Source: Paucihalobacter ruber
GTDB taxonomy: Bacteria > Bacteroidota > Bacteroidia > Flavobacteriales > Flavobacteriaceae
Direction of reading: 5' to 3'
NCBI RefSeq assembly: GCF_006494535.1
Contig: NZ_VHIQ01000006.1
Coordinates: 1-64,000 of the forward strand
DNA length: 64,000 nucleotides
Shown: positions 29,601 through 38,181 of the stretch, piece after piece
Layout: the number at the start of each line of letters is the position of its first letter
How positions within the stretch are numbered: the first letter of the stretch is position 1
The notes under the pieces: generated by a model
Told to the model about the DNA's origin: nothing
What the model saw: only the letters and a program-made list of their open reading frames with translations
The model's database searches: none
Position numbers and translations under genes: made by a program

Positions 29601-30118
29601 ATCTCGTTGGTGATAAAGTTATTTTAAGGGCCTTAGAACCCGGTGACTTGGATATTTTATATAACACCGAGAATAAAATCGACCTTTGGTATGTTAGCGA
29701 CACCGTTACACCCTTTTCTAAACATATTCTTAAGCAATATATAGACGAATCTCATCGGGATATATACGATGCCAAGCAGCTTAGATTGGCTATTTGTTTA
29801 CCCGATAATGCCGTGATAGGCTTTATAGATTTGTTCGATTTTAATGCGCAACACAGGAGAGCCGGCATTGGTCTTGTGATTGTTAATGAGCTTAATCGTA
29901 GTAAAGGATACGCAAAAGACGCACTTAAAGTTTTAATTAACTACAGCTTTTCATTTCTGCAATTGCACCAGTTGTATTGCGATATTACCGAAGATAATAA
30001 CGATAGTTTAAATTTGTTCAAGTCTGTTGGTTTTAATGAAATTGGTGTAAAAAAAGACTGGGTTTATACTAATGGCACCTATAAATCTGTTTTAATGTTT
30101 CAAATTATAAATGCATAA
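29594..30118 (+). CDS. GNAT-family N-acetyltransferase
   Basis: 174 aa, RimJ/RimL-like GNAT fold: starts VILRALEPGDLDILYNTEN, with the acetyl-CoA loop region in GLVIVNELNRSKGYAKDAL and the C-terminal LFKSVGFNEIGVKKDWVY. It transfers an acetyl group to an amine; substrate unknown. Start overlaps dapF by 7 bp (ATG within GAATGGTGA), and mltG follows at once, so it belongs to one operon with cell-wall genes. Confidence 0.88.
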   Translation: MVNLVGDKVILRALEPGDLDILYNTENKIDLWYVSDTVTPFSKHILKQYIDESHRDIYDAKQLRLAICLPDNAVIGFIDLFDFNAQHRRAGIGLVIVNELNRSKGYAKDALKVLINYSFSFLQLHQLYCDITEDNNDSLNLFKSVGFNEIGVKKDWVYTNGTYKSVLMFQIINA

Positions 30119-30119
30119 C

Positions 30120-31160
30120 ATGTATATCAAAAAAATTTTACTTTTTATCGCTCTAATTGGAATTGGTATTGGCGCTTATTTCGCCTACTACGTTTACAAT
30201 GTTATGATTGCGCCTAACACTGCTTTTCAAAATGAAAAAGCTTATATTTTTATTGAATCAGAGGCCGATTTTAATGAGGTTAAAGCGCAATTAGAGCCGT
30301 TGTTGAAAAATAGCGAGACTTTTACATCGTTAGCAAAACAAAAAAAATATATCAATAACGTTAAAGCCGGTAAGTATGCTATTGTTAAAAACATGAGCAA
30401 CAACGATATTATCAATACCTTACGAAGTAAGAATTTACCGGTTCGAGTTTCATTTAACAATCAAAATACTTTAGAAAATTTAGCAGGCCGAATTGCTGTT
30501 CAAATTGAAGCAGATAGTTTGAGTCTACTTGACAGTTTTAAGGATGAATCATTTTTTAAGACTGCAGGTATTAACGAAGCATCTGTATTAGGTGTATTTA
30601 TACCGAATAGTTACGAGTTTTTCTGGAATACTTCTGCCGAGCAATTCAGAGAACGAATGCTAATCGAGTTCAAAAAATTCTGGAGTACAAGACAATCAGC
30701 TTTGAATGCTATCCAAATGACAGAGAACCAAGTCATCACTTTAGCATCTATTGTTCATGAAGAATCCAAACAAAAAGAAGAACAGCCTATAATTGCTGGT
30801 GTTTATATGAACAGGTTACGCATTAAAATGCCTTTACAGGCAGATCCAACGTTAAAATTTGCGGCCTATCAACTTCCGCAATATAAAGATGTGGTGATTA
30901 AGCGTGTTTTAAATGTCCATAAAACTATCGAGTCGCCTTATAATACTTATAAAAATTTAGGATTACCACCCGGGCCAATTGCCATGCCCGATATTTCTGC
31001 TATTGATGCCGTGTTAAATTACAAAAAACACGACTATCTTTATTTTGCAGCCGATGCCGAACGCCCCGGATTTCATAAATTCGCCAAAACACTTCAGCAA
31101 CACAACATAAATGCCAGGGCGTATCAAAATTACCTATCCAAAAATGGAATTTTGCGATAA
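30120..31160 (+). CDS. mltG: Endolytic murein transglycosylase
   Basis: 346 aa from ATG 30120 (ATG 30111, inside the previous gene, is the alternative). A single membrane helix at about 3-25 anchors it. YceG-like domain: the catalytic Glu lies in ASIVHEESKQKEEQPIIAGV, then VYMNRLRIKMPLQADPTLKF and SPYNTYKNLGLPPGPIAMPD. It cuts nascent glycan strands and sets their length. One-base overlap with the following gene (TAATG). Confidence 0.94.
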   Translation: MYIKKILLFIALIGIGIGAYFAYYVYNVMIAPNTAFQNEKAYIFIESEADFNEVKAQLEPLLKNSETFTSLAKQKKYINNVKAGKYAIVKNMSNNDIINTLRSKNLPVRVSFNNQNTLENLAGRIAVQIEADSLSLLDSFKDESFFKTAGINEASVLGVFIPNSYEFFWNTSAEQFRERMLIEFKKFWSTRQSALNAIQMTENQVITLASIVHEESKQKEEQPIIAGVYMNRLRIKMPLQADPTLKFAAYQLPQYKDVVIKRVLNVHKTIESPYNTYKNLGLPPGPIAMPDISAIDAVLNYKKHDYLYFAADAERPGFHKFAKTLQQHNINARAYQNYLSKNGILR

Positions 31161-32050
31161 TGCTCAAGGTTTTTTTGTTTGTTTTACCTTTTTTTGCTTT
31201 TAGCCAAAATTCGTCATTTTTAAAACCTAGTGATACACTTCATAAAGCAAGAATAAATTTTGTTATAGCCACTCAAACAACCTTGTCGGCCACTTCCATA
31301 TTAGCATTAGATCGTTTGTGGTATTCAGATTTCGAACGAGGTAGATTTAAAAGTGTTAATGATAACAGCCATTGGCTACAGGTTGATAAAGCAGGTCATG
31401 CATTTTCAGCCTATCAGCTGAGTAGGCTAGGAGCCAATAGTTTAAATTGGGCTGGTGTTTCGAAAAACACACAACTTATTTACGGAACCGGCATGGCAAT
31501 GGGATTTTTAACGGCCATAGAAATTATGGATGGCTTTTCGGAAGAGTGGGGATTTTCATGGGGCGACATGGCTGCTAATGCCTTAGGAGGCGGTTTGTAT
31601 GCAGGACAAGAATTACTTTGGAAGGAACAGCGAATAGCACTTAAATTCTCATTTCACCAAACGCAATATGCTTCGCTCAGACCCGAGACACTAGGCAATG
31701 GATTATCGGAAGAAATATTTAAAGATTACAATGGGCAAACCTATTGGTTGAGTTTTAATTTACATTCCTTTTTTAAAGAATCTAGGTTGCCAAAATGGTT
31801 GAATGTTGCCTTTGGTTATGGCGCTGAAGGTATGTTAACTGCTGAAGAAGATGATTTATTAGATGGTATAATCAGTCCGGAGAGATACAGGCAATTTTAC
31901 CTGAGCTTGGATGTTGATTTAACTAAAATAAAAACAAATTCTCACTTACTACGAACTTTATTTGATGTTTTTAACCTTATCAAGATGCCATTTCCTGCAC
32001 TCGAAATTAATGGCAAAGGTGTTGTAAAACTGCATTATATCTACTTTTAA
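31160..32050 (+). CDS. DUF2279 envelope protein (YfiM-like)
   Basis: 296 aa with a signal peptide (1-16, ending AFSQ). The central part, with WLQVDKAGHAFSAYQLSR and DGFSEEWGFSWGDMAANALG, matches the DUF2279/YfiM family, predicted envelope proteins. The His/Asp/Glu residues in these motifs are conserved in the family, which might suggest an enzyme, but none is established. Start overlaps the mltG stop by one base. The C-terminal half is specific to Bacteroidota. Confidence 0.85.
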   Translation: MLKVFLFVLPFFAFSQNSSFLKPSDTLHKARINFVIATQTTLSATSILALDRLWYSDFERGRFKSVNDNSHWLQVDKAGHAFSAYQLSRLGANSLNWAGVSKNTQLIYGTGMAMGFLTAIEIMDGFSEEWGFSWGDMAANALGGGLYAGQELLWKEQRIALKFSFHQTQYASLRPETLGNGLSEEIFKDYNGQTYWLSFNLHSFFKESRLPKWLNVAFGYGAEGMLTAEEDDLLDGIISPERYRQFYLSLDVDLTKIKTNSHLLRTLFDVFNLIKMPFPALEINGKGVVKLHYIYF

Positions 32051-32069
32051 ACGTCGTTAATCCTTGTTT

Positions 32070-32100
32070 TTTGTTAAATCAACAAATAGTATTATCTTTG
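32070..32100 (+). promoter_or_regulatory. Full promoter of the lysozyme-fold gene
   Basis: TTTG (32070-32073), 19-nt spacer, TATCTTTG (32093-32100): a complete match to the Bacteroidota -33/-7 consensus. Predicted start of transcription near 32105, giving a leader of about 53 nt. Confidence 0.7.
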
Positions 32101-32157
32101 CAGGCTGAATTTGTAAAGCTTATTTGGGGAAATTTTGCTTTACTAAAAAAAGCTATT

Positions 32158-32832
32158 ATGATTAAAAAATGCTTTAATTATATTGCAATCCCTCTGGCAA
32201 TAATTGCTGCCCTTTTCACCGGATTTTATTCCGGTAGCGAAACAGACTTTAGTGAATACTCTACTGAAGGTTTAGACTTACATTTTACAGTTTCTCACGA
32301 TTTGGCAATGTTAGAACACGATATAGAAGTGTTTAATGCTTCAGAGAGTGTTTTGGAACATTATATGCCTTATTTAGGAAAAACTTATGTTGCTTTTAAA
32401 GAGGCTGTTGGATTCAAAGAATCTCGCGGGAATTATTTTTCGGTAAATGACTTTGGATATTTAGGTAAATATCAGTTTGGTGCCGAAACTTTGCAACTTA
32501 TTGGAATTTACAATCCTGACGCTTTTTTGTACTCTCCTGAACTACAAGAGCGAGCATTTTTGGCAAATTTGCAACGTAATAAATGGATTTTAAGAAAGGA
32601 CATCAAAAAATACGACGGAAAAGTAATTAATAATGTAAAGATTACCGAATCGGGTATTTTAGCCGCTGCGCATCTTGCTGGTGCGGGAAGTGTTCAAAGA
32701 TTTTTACGTAGTCAAGGTGATAACAACGTTAGCGATGCTTACGGATCTTCGGTTGCTTATTACATGAAAAGATTTTCAGGTTATGACACTTCAACCATTG
32801 CGCCTAATAAAAAGGCCAGGGCAATGTTATAA
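32158..32832 (+). CDS. Predicted peptidoglycan hydrolase with lysozyme-like fold
   Basis: 224 aa from ATG 32158. The longer frame beginning at TTG 32071 starts inside the -33 box and is rejected. N-terminal membrane helix or signal (about 8-27). The core resembles SLT/lysozyme-type domains: FKESRGNYFSVNDFGYLGKY has the Glu-Ser pair expected of the catalytic Glu, followed by YQFG and AAHLAGAGSVQRFL. Likely cuts murein in the periplasm; substrate preference unknown. It has its own promoter and terminator. Confidence 0.8.
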   Translation: MIKKCFNYIAIPLAIIAALFTGFYSGSETDFSEYSTEGLDLHFTVSHDLAMLEHDIEVFNASESVLEHYMPYLGKTYVAFKEAVGFKESRGNYFSVNDFGYLGKYQFGAETLQLIGIYNPDAFLYSPELQERAFLANLQRNKWILRKDIKKYDGKVINNVKITESGILAAAHLAGAGSVQRFLRSQGDNNVSDAYGSSVAYYMKRFSGYDTSTIAPNKKARAML

Positions 32833-32835
32833 GAT

Positions 32836-33546
32836 TTAGTCTTTATGAATAATAAATATGGTGGGCCTTTTATGAAGGTCCACTTTTATTTTAGACCATT
32901 TTGCCGCGGTTGTTGTTTTGATAAACTGCGTATTCAAGGTAATATCGCATGCCACACACAAACGGGTATCGTGATGTAATGTCTTAAGCAATTCTTCAAA
33001 AATTTGATTATTTCTATAAGGTGTTTCGATAAATGATTGCGACATGTTGAGCTCTTTAGATAGTTTTTCTAATTGTTTAATTTTTTGCTTTCTATCTTGT
33101 TTATCTATCGGGAGGTAGCCGTTAAAAGAAAATCCTTGTCCGTTCATACCGGAAGCCATCATACTTAATAAAATTGAAGACGGACCCACTAACGGAATTA
33201 CCTCAATACCTTTATCATGTGCGAGTTTTACAATATCTGCACCGGGGTCTGCAATAGCCGGGCAACCGGCATCGGACAATAAACCTACTGAAATACCTTG
33301 ATCGCAAACATCTAAGTAATGTATCATTTCTTCGGTATTGGTAAATTTATTTAAATGATAGATGGTTAACTTTGGTTGTGACTTGCCCGGGTAAATGTTT
33401 TTAATAAATCGTCTGGCTACCTTTTCTGTTTCAACAATATAATGATCAATATCCTCAATGGCTTTTTTAACTGTTATAGGTAATACTTCAAATGGGGCAT
33501 TATCACCTAAAGTTGTTGGTATGAGATATAGTTTGCCTTTTTTCAA
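32836..33546 (-). CDS. SAM-dependent methyltransferase, RsmI-like
   Basis: 236 aa of the tetrapyrrole/RsmI methylase fold: KGKLYLIPTTLGDNA at the N-terminus, GISVGLLSDAGCPAIADPGA in the SAM-binding region, then VGPSSILLSMMASGMNGQGF and FIETPYRN. RsmI 2'-O-methylates C1402 of 16S rRNA. This protein is shorter than classical RsmI (about 285 aa), so the exact target is uncertain. Last gene of the apparent dnaA-phosphatase-methyltransferase group; the gap to the phosphatase gene is 67 bp. Confidence 0.85.
   Translation of the reverse strand: MKKGKLYLIPTTLGDNAPFEVLPITVKKAIEDIDHYIVETEKVARRFIKNIYPGKSQPKLTIYHLNKFTNTEEMIHYLDVCDQGISVGLLSDAGCPAIADPGADIVKLAHDKGIEVIPLVGPSSILLSMMASGMNGQGFSFNGYLPIDKQDRKQKIKQLEKLSKELNMSQSFIETPYRNNQIFEELLKTLHHDTRLCVACDITLNTQFIKTTTAAKWSKIKVDLHKRPTIFIIHKD
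32861..32890 (+). terminator. Terminator of the lysozyme-fold gene, inside the 3' end of the converging gene
   Basis: Stem GTGGGCCTT/AAGGTCCAC (one G-T wobble) followed by TTTTATTTT. It overlaps the last codons of the minus-strand methyltransferase gene. Confidence 0.75.
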
Positions 33547-33613
33547 GAGAAGTTAATTTATTTTATGGTTTGCTCTGTTTTTAATTAATTAAAAATAACT
33601 GAATCAATTTAGT

Positions 33614-34069
33614 TTATGTATCCAAACTATTGGCAATAATGGTGCAGGTTTCATCTAGAAGTTTAAAGACAGCTTCAAAATCTTTAATGTCGCCGTAGTA
33701 AGGATCCGGTACATTTTTAATATCAGAGAATGGATTTTCATCCATAATTAGTTTTACTTTTTTTGCATGATCTTGGTGTTGTGCTAGACTTAAAATATTG
33801 GAGTAATTAGACTGGTCCATAGCATAGATAATATCGAACCTCTCAAAATCAGTAACCGAGAATTGCCTGGCCGACTGGTAACTAATATCGATGTTATTTT
33901 GCTTTCCTACAGTAATCGATCTTCTGTCGGGTTGCGAACCAATATGATAACTTGCTGTTCCGGCAGAGTCAATATAAAATTTATCAGATGGTAACTTAGA
34001 CTCAAGAATGCCATGTGCCAGTGGTGAACGACAAATATTTCCTAAACAAACCATTAAAATTCTGGTCAT
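33614..34069 (-). CDS. Low-molecular-weight protein-tyrosine phosphatase
   Basis: 151 aa, normal family length. The P-loop CLGNICRSPLA (CX5R, Cys8 as nucleophile) opens the protein and the general-acid loop DPYYG is near residue 121. It dephosphorylates tyrosine-phosphorylated proteins, often linked with capsule or envelope kinases, none of which is nearby. It starts 9 bp after the dnaA stop and so is likely read from the dnaA promoter. Confidence 0.94.
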   Translation of the reverse strand: MTRILMVCLGNICRSPLAHGILESKLPSDKFYIDSAGTASYHIGSQPDRRSITVGKQNNIDISYQSARQFSVTDFERFDIIYAMDQSNYSNILSLAQHQDHAKKVKLIMDENPFSDIKNVPDPYYGDIKDFEAVFKLLDETCTIIANSLDT

Positions 34070-34078
34070 AATAGGAAT

Positions 34079-35506
34079 TTACATTGATAATTTTTTAGAA
34101 AGGTCGTCTACGTATTTTCTAAATTGTTTATCGGTGGTAGTAAGGTTGTCAACTGTTTTACAAGCGTGTAATACAGTTGCGTGATCTCTTTGACCAATCT
34201 GGGAGCCAATACTGGCTAATGAGGCTTTGGTGTATTTCTTGGCGAAGAACATGGCCAGCTGTCTCGCTTGTACAATATGTCTCTTTCTGGTTTTAGACTG
34301 TAAGGTGTTAATATCCATTTGAAAATAATCAGACACCACTTTTTGAATATAATCTATGGAGACTTCTCTTTTTGTGTTTTTTACAAACTTTTCTACAATT
34401 TCGCGGGCAAGGCCTAAAGTAATTTCTTTTTTGTTGAAAGATGATTGCGCAATTAACGAAATAATAGCACCTTCCAGTTCACGTACGTTTGTCTTAATGT
34501 TTTTTGCTACGTATTCAACAACATCATCGGGCATCTCTACGCCGTCTCGATACAATTTGTTTCTGAGAATAGAAACACGTGTCTCAAAATCGGGAGTTTG
34601 TAATTCGGCAGACAATCCCCATTTAAACCTGGATAGCAAACGTTGTTCTATATCTATCATGTCTACGGGTGCTTTGTCACTGGTGAGTATCACCTGTTTT
34701 CCGTTTTGATGCAAGTGATTAAATATATGAAAGAAAACATCTTGTGTTCCGGTTTTGCCTGAGAAGAATTGAACGTCGTCAATAATTAAAACGTCGATAA
34801 TTTGATAAAAGTGAATAAAGTCGTTGCGATTATTCTTTTTAACGGCTTCAATGTATTGTTGTGTAAACTTTTCAGCCGAAATATAAAGTACCGTTTTTTC
34901 AGGATATTTATCTTTAATATCTACCCCAATGGCGTGCGCTAAATGGGTTTTTCCCAAACCTACACCGCCAAAAATAAGCAGTGGATTAAATGAGGTACCA
35001 CCCGGTTTATTGGCTACCGCAATACTGGCATTTCGCGCCAGCCTGTTAGAATCACCTTCAAGAAAATTTTCAAAACTGTAATTGGGATTTAACTGAGATT
35101 CAATTTTAATGTTTCTAATACCCGGAATTACAAAGGGATTTTTTAATTCCGGATTTTTATTGTTAAAAGGTACGTCAACGTCTTGTGCCTTTACTGCTGT
35201 TCTTTGGGTACTTGGAATACGCTCGGTATAAGGTTGTTTGTTGCCATAGGTGTTTTCCATTTTAATAATGTAAACCAGTTTAGCAGACTCACCCAACTCT
35301 TTAGTTAATGCTACTTTTAAGATTTTAACGTAGTGTTCTTCAAGCCATTCGTAAAAGAATTTGCTGGGCACTTGAATGTTAAGTGCATTTTCCGTAAGCT
35401 TTACTGCCTTAATAGGTTCAAACCAGGTTTTGTAGGCCTGAGGTTGTATATTGTCCTTTATAAATTCGAGGCAATTATTCCAAACCGATTGCGCAGTTAC
35501 ATCCAT
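34079..35506 (-). CDS. dnaA: Chromosomal replication initiator DnaA
   Basis: 475 aa with all four DnaA domains. N-terminal domain I 1-90 (NNCLEFIKDNIQPQAYKTWF); AAA+ core with Walker A GGVGLGKTHLAHAIG (about 180), Walker B VLIIDDVQFF and sensor RLLSRFKWGLSAEL; C-terminal DNA-binding helix-turn-helix with the signature QRDHATVLHACKTV. It melts oriC. One or two DnaA-box-like words sit in its upstream region, compatible with autoregulation. The phosphatase gene follows 9 bp later. Confidence 0.98.
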   Translation of the reverse strand: MDVTAQSVWNNCLEFIKDNIQPQAYKTWFEPIKAVKLTENALNIQVPSKFFYEWLEEHYVKILKVALTKELGESAKLVYIIKMENTYGNKQPYTERIPSTQRTAVKAQDVDVPFNNKNPELKNPFVIPGIRNIKIESQLNPNYSFENFLEGDSNRLARNASIAVANKPGGTSFNPLLIFGGVGLGKTHLAHAIGVDIKDKYPEKTVLYISAEKFTQQYIEAVKKNNRNDFIHFYQIIDVLIIDDVQFFSGKTGTQDVFFHIFNHLHQNGKQVILTSDKAPVDMIDIEQRLLSRFKWGLSAELQTPDFETRVSILRNKLYRDGVEMPDDVVEYVAKNIKTNVRELEGAIISLIAQSSFNKKEITLGLAREIVEKFVKNTKREVSIDYIQKVVSDYFQMDINTLQSKTRKRHIVQARQLAMFFAKKYTKASLASIGSQIGQRDHATVLHACKTVDNLTTTDKQFRKYVDDLSKKLSM

Positions 35507-35694
35507 TCTAATTTGATACTTTTGTTGTTAGTTAGATTAGCAAAAAAAAAGAGAATTGGAATTTCTCTTTGGTTATTTGTTCGAGACAAATATGTGAACA
35601 AAATTCTTAAAAAAAAAATCAAATAGGGTTGTTTTTTAATTAATTTTTTTCCACGTTTAACCGGGATGAAAGTACAAAATTTATTTTAAAGCAA
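35507..35694. promoter_or_regulatory. Divergent dnaA/thioesterase control region with DnaA-box-like words
   Basis: 188 bp. TTGTTCACA on the minus strand (35601-35593) differs at one position from TTATNCACA; TTTTCCACG (35647-35655) differs at two. No cluster of boxes or long AT-rich repeats is seen, so this is more likely dnaA autoregulation than an origin. No clear TAnnTTTG element. Confidence 0.3.
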
Positions 35695-36105
35695 ATGTCA
35701 GAAAATTCTAATATTAGTGAGTTCAAGATAAGAGTACGATACGGAGAAACCGATCAAATGGGAGTGGTTTACTATGGTAATTACGCGCAATATTTTGAGG
35801 TTGGAAGAACCGAGTGGCTAAGAAATTTCGGTATTACTTATAAGCAAATGGAAGAAGAAGGCTATCTGTTGCCTGTGATTTCACTTCATATAAAGTATAA
35901 AAAGTCAGCAGCTTATGATGACTTGATTACTGTTAAAACTTCTTTAGTTAAAATGCCCTCGGTTACCATAGAATTTAATTACGAAATTTTAAATGAGAGC
36001 GGTGATCTTTTAGTTGAAGGAAATACTGTTTTGGCTTTTGTGGATATTAACAGGAATAGGCCTACAAGATGCCCCCAATATCTTTTAGATAAACTGCAAA
36101 ATTAA
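35695..36105 (+). CDS. Acyl-CoA thioesterase, 4-hydroxybenzoyl-CoA thioesterase/YbgC type
   Basis: 136 aa single hotdog domain. The motif RYGETDQMGVVYYGNYAQYF contains the catalytic Asp of the 4HBT family, followed by FEVGRTEWLR. It hydrolyses acyl-CoA thioesters; chain preference unknown. Monocistronic. Its 3' end overlaps the converging yigZ gene by 4 bp. Confidence 0.92.
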   Translation: MSENSNISEFKIRVRYGETDQMGVVYYGNYAQYFEVGRTEWLRNFGITYKQMEEEGYLLPVISLHIKYKKSAAYDDLITVKTSLVKMPSVTIEFNYEILNESGDLLVEGNTVLAFVDINRNRPTRCPQYLLDKLQN

Positions 36106-36710
36106 TCGTTTAGAGGAGTTATTTCGAGCTCAAAGTGGCTTTTTAAAATAGATTCGACTTTCTCTGCATCGGTCTTTCTAATTTCGAATTCAACATAACA
36201 CTGCTCATTAAATTCTTGTTTCAGGATTTTAAGTTGAAAGTCTTTTATAATTCTCTTTACTGTGTTTATGTTTTTATATTCGAAAATCAGACCGTAACAT
36301 TGACTGATTGTTTTTTCAATAATTACAGAATCCTCAAGGGCTAACTGAGCTGTAGATTTATAGGCATTAATTAAACCGCCTACTCCAAGCTTAACACCAC
36401 CAAAATATCTAACAACTACCACCAAAACATTTGTTAAATTGAAAGATTGAATTTGCCCGTAAATAGGCATACCGGCTGAATTGTTTGGTTCGCCATCATC
36501 GTTAACTCTGTATTGCATATTCACGACACCTAATCTGTAGGCGTAGCACCAATGGTTGGCCTTTTTATGTGCTGTTTTTAAATGGTCGATGTGTAATTTG
36601 GCCATTTCTTCATTTAAAACAGGAAAAGCATAACCGTAAAACTTGCTACTTTTATCTTTAAACAAAGTTGGTTCGGTAGGTTTTTCTATTGTTAAATAAG
36701 TGTCTTCCAT
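36102..36710 (-). CDS. yigZ: YigZ/IMPACT family protein (UPF0029)
   Basis: 202 aa, usual length. The signature DDGEPNNSAGMPIYGQI and VRYFGGVKLGVGGLINAYK (about residues 73-120) define the UPF0029 domain, followed by a small alpha-beta domain (DUF1949-like). The family resembles a translation-factor domain and binds RNA or ribosomes in other organisms; its role in bacteria is unsettled. It is the last gene of the ribD operon, sharing a base with the preceding gene. Confidence 0.9.
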   Translation of the reverse strand: MEDTYLTIEKPTEPTLFKDKSSKFYGYAFPVLNEEMAKLHIDHLKTAHKKANHWCYAYRLGVVNMQYRVNDDGEPNNSAGMPIYGQIQSFNLTNVLVVVVRYFGGVKLGVGGLINAYKSTAQLALEDSVIIEKTISQCYGLIFEYKNINTVKRIIKDFQLKILKQEFNEQCYVEFEIRKTDAEKVESILKSHFELEITPLND

Positions 36711-37573
36711 CAGGCAGAAGTTACTAAAATAATTGATAGAACAGCTAAAATGATTCCTGTGATGTTCTTTAAACTCAAACGCTCTTTAAAAATAACAAAT
36801 CCTAAAACCGAACTTAGCATCACAATAGAAACATTATTAAGCGTAAAGATGGTAGAACTTTCGCTGCCATTGTACTGAAGTGCTTTGAGCAAGAAATAAA
36901 TAGAGTAGTAGTTCACTATTCCGAGTACTATACCTGCCGGGATACTTTTAAAATCAGGCATTATAGCTTTGGTTGAAAACTTTAAAATAAGAATTGCAAA
37001 ACCAACCGCCGCAGCACAGGCGAAAATAGTTGCAGAAAAAATGGGTATGCCATTGCTTTCAACATAATTACTTTCAATAAATTTTAAGGAGGTTTCAATA
37101 ATTCCCGATCCAAAAAATAAAATGGTTGGTAGAAGAATAGATTTGGTTAATGGTTGGTTTTCTTTGGTTTTAATCGAAGCCAGATAAACTGCTATTAAAG
37201 CTACCAATATACCGGCTATTTTAAGAAAACCAGCTTTTTCATTGTAGATGTAGATTCCAAAAATAATAGGAATAATAACACTCATTTTACTTGCTACCGA
37301 TGCAATGGAAATACCATTTTTTTGTGCAGTAATGGCCATAACATTAAATATGGCAATGAACAAACAGCCTAGAATTACAGCCCCAACAAACCACTTGGAA
37401 TTGTAGATAACCTCAAAATTAATAATGTTGTCATAGCTTAAAAAGCCAACCGTTGCAGCAACAAAATAATTTACAACAATGGCCTGAAGGGTATTTATTT
37501 TGTAAATATTAAGAAGTTTGAACAAAATAAAAATAGCCGTTGAAGAGAGTATACTAAATATTAGATATATCAA
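36710..37573 (-). CDS. EamA/DMT-family transporter
   Basis: 287 aa with about ten membrane helices in two EamA repeats; the second half ends with SVLGFVIFKERLSLKNITGI, a typical EamA motif before the last helix. Exports or imports a small metabolite; the substrate is unknown. It overlaps the HAD gene by 4 bp and shares one base with yigZ. Its place in an operon with ribD does not prove a link with riboflavin. Confidence 0.88.
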   Translation of the reverse strand: MIYLIFSILSSTAIFILFKLLNIYKINTLQAIVVNYFVAATVGFLSYDNIINFEVIYNSKWFVGAVILGCLFIAIFNVMAITAQKNGISIASVASKMSVIIPIIFGIYIYNEKAGFLKIAGILVALIAVYLASIKTKENQPLTKSILLPTILFFGSGIIETSLKFIESNYVESNGIPIFSATIFACAAAVGFAILILKFSTKAIMPDFKSIPAGIVLGIVNYYSIYFLLKALQYNGSESSTIFTLNNVSIVMLSSVLGFVIFKERLSLKNITGIILAVLSIILVTSA

Positions 37574-38181
37574 AATAGATGGGCTTGTTTTGTAAATAAC
37601 TCTATAATATCATCAGTTTCGGGATTGATATTCCATGTATTGACACCAAGCATTTCAGCAGCAATAGTATTTTCTTCTGTATCGTCAATAAAAAGTGCCT
37701 TTTCCGGATTTGTGTTAGTTGTTTTTAAAACAAATTCGTAGATGTTGGCATTGGGTTTTCTTAAGTTTATTTCGTGAGAAAGAAAGAACCAATCAAAACA
37801 AGCTTTAAATTCATCGTAAAATGGCACGGTTGCCTTAACATAATTTATGTGAATATGGTTGGTGTTGCTCAGTAAAATAAGTTTAAAATGACCTTCGTTT
37901 TTCAATTGTTTTAAAAAATCTAATCGGTATTTAGGAAAATCTTTGATCATGCTGTTCCAGCTTTCAATGATTAAATTGTTATTCAACCATGGAAAATGAG
38001 ACTTGTAAAACTGTAAAAATATTTCATCATTAATTAAACCCGTTTCATACTGTTGATTCATTTTGGTAACGATGTTAGGAATGTCATAGGTTCTTAATAT
38101 TTGTAAGGCACTTTGGTGAGCGCCTTTTTTGTCCAGATTGATGAATACATCACCAAAATCGAATATCAACGTGTCAATCAT
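37570..38181 (-). CDS. HAD-superfamily hydrolase (YihX-like)
   Basis: 203 aa. HAD motif I DTLIFDFGDVFINLDKKG, motif II LLSNTNH, motif III Lys in RKPNANIYEF, motif IV LFIDDTEENTIAAEMLG. The Gly-Asp-Val variant of motif I is of the FMN-phosphatase/YihX type. A role in dephosphorylating a riboflavin intermediate is conceivable, since ribD overlaps it by 8 bp and one phosphatase step of the pathway is often carried out by HAD enzymes; this is inference only. Confidence 0.88.
   Translation of the reverse strand: MIDTLIFDFGDVFINLDKKGAHQSALQILRTYDIPNIVTKMNQQYETGLINDEIFLQFYKSHFPWLNNNLIIESWNSMIKDFPKYRLDFLKQLKNEGHFKLILLSNTNHIHINYVKATVPFYDEFKACFDWFFLSHEINLRKPNANIYEFVLKTTNTNPEKALFIDDTEENTIAAEMLGVNTWNINPETDDIIELFTKQAHLF

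Noticed and set aside
32071-32157. N-terminal extension of the lysozyme-fold protein from TTG 32071
   Set aside because: The TTG is part of the -33 box of a complete promoter; the ATG at 32158 begins a normal membrane or signal segment.
35507-35694. Replication origin
   Set aside because: Only one good and one poor DnaA-box-like word and no repeated AT-rich unwinding element.
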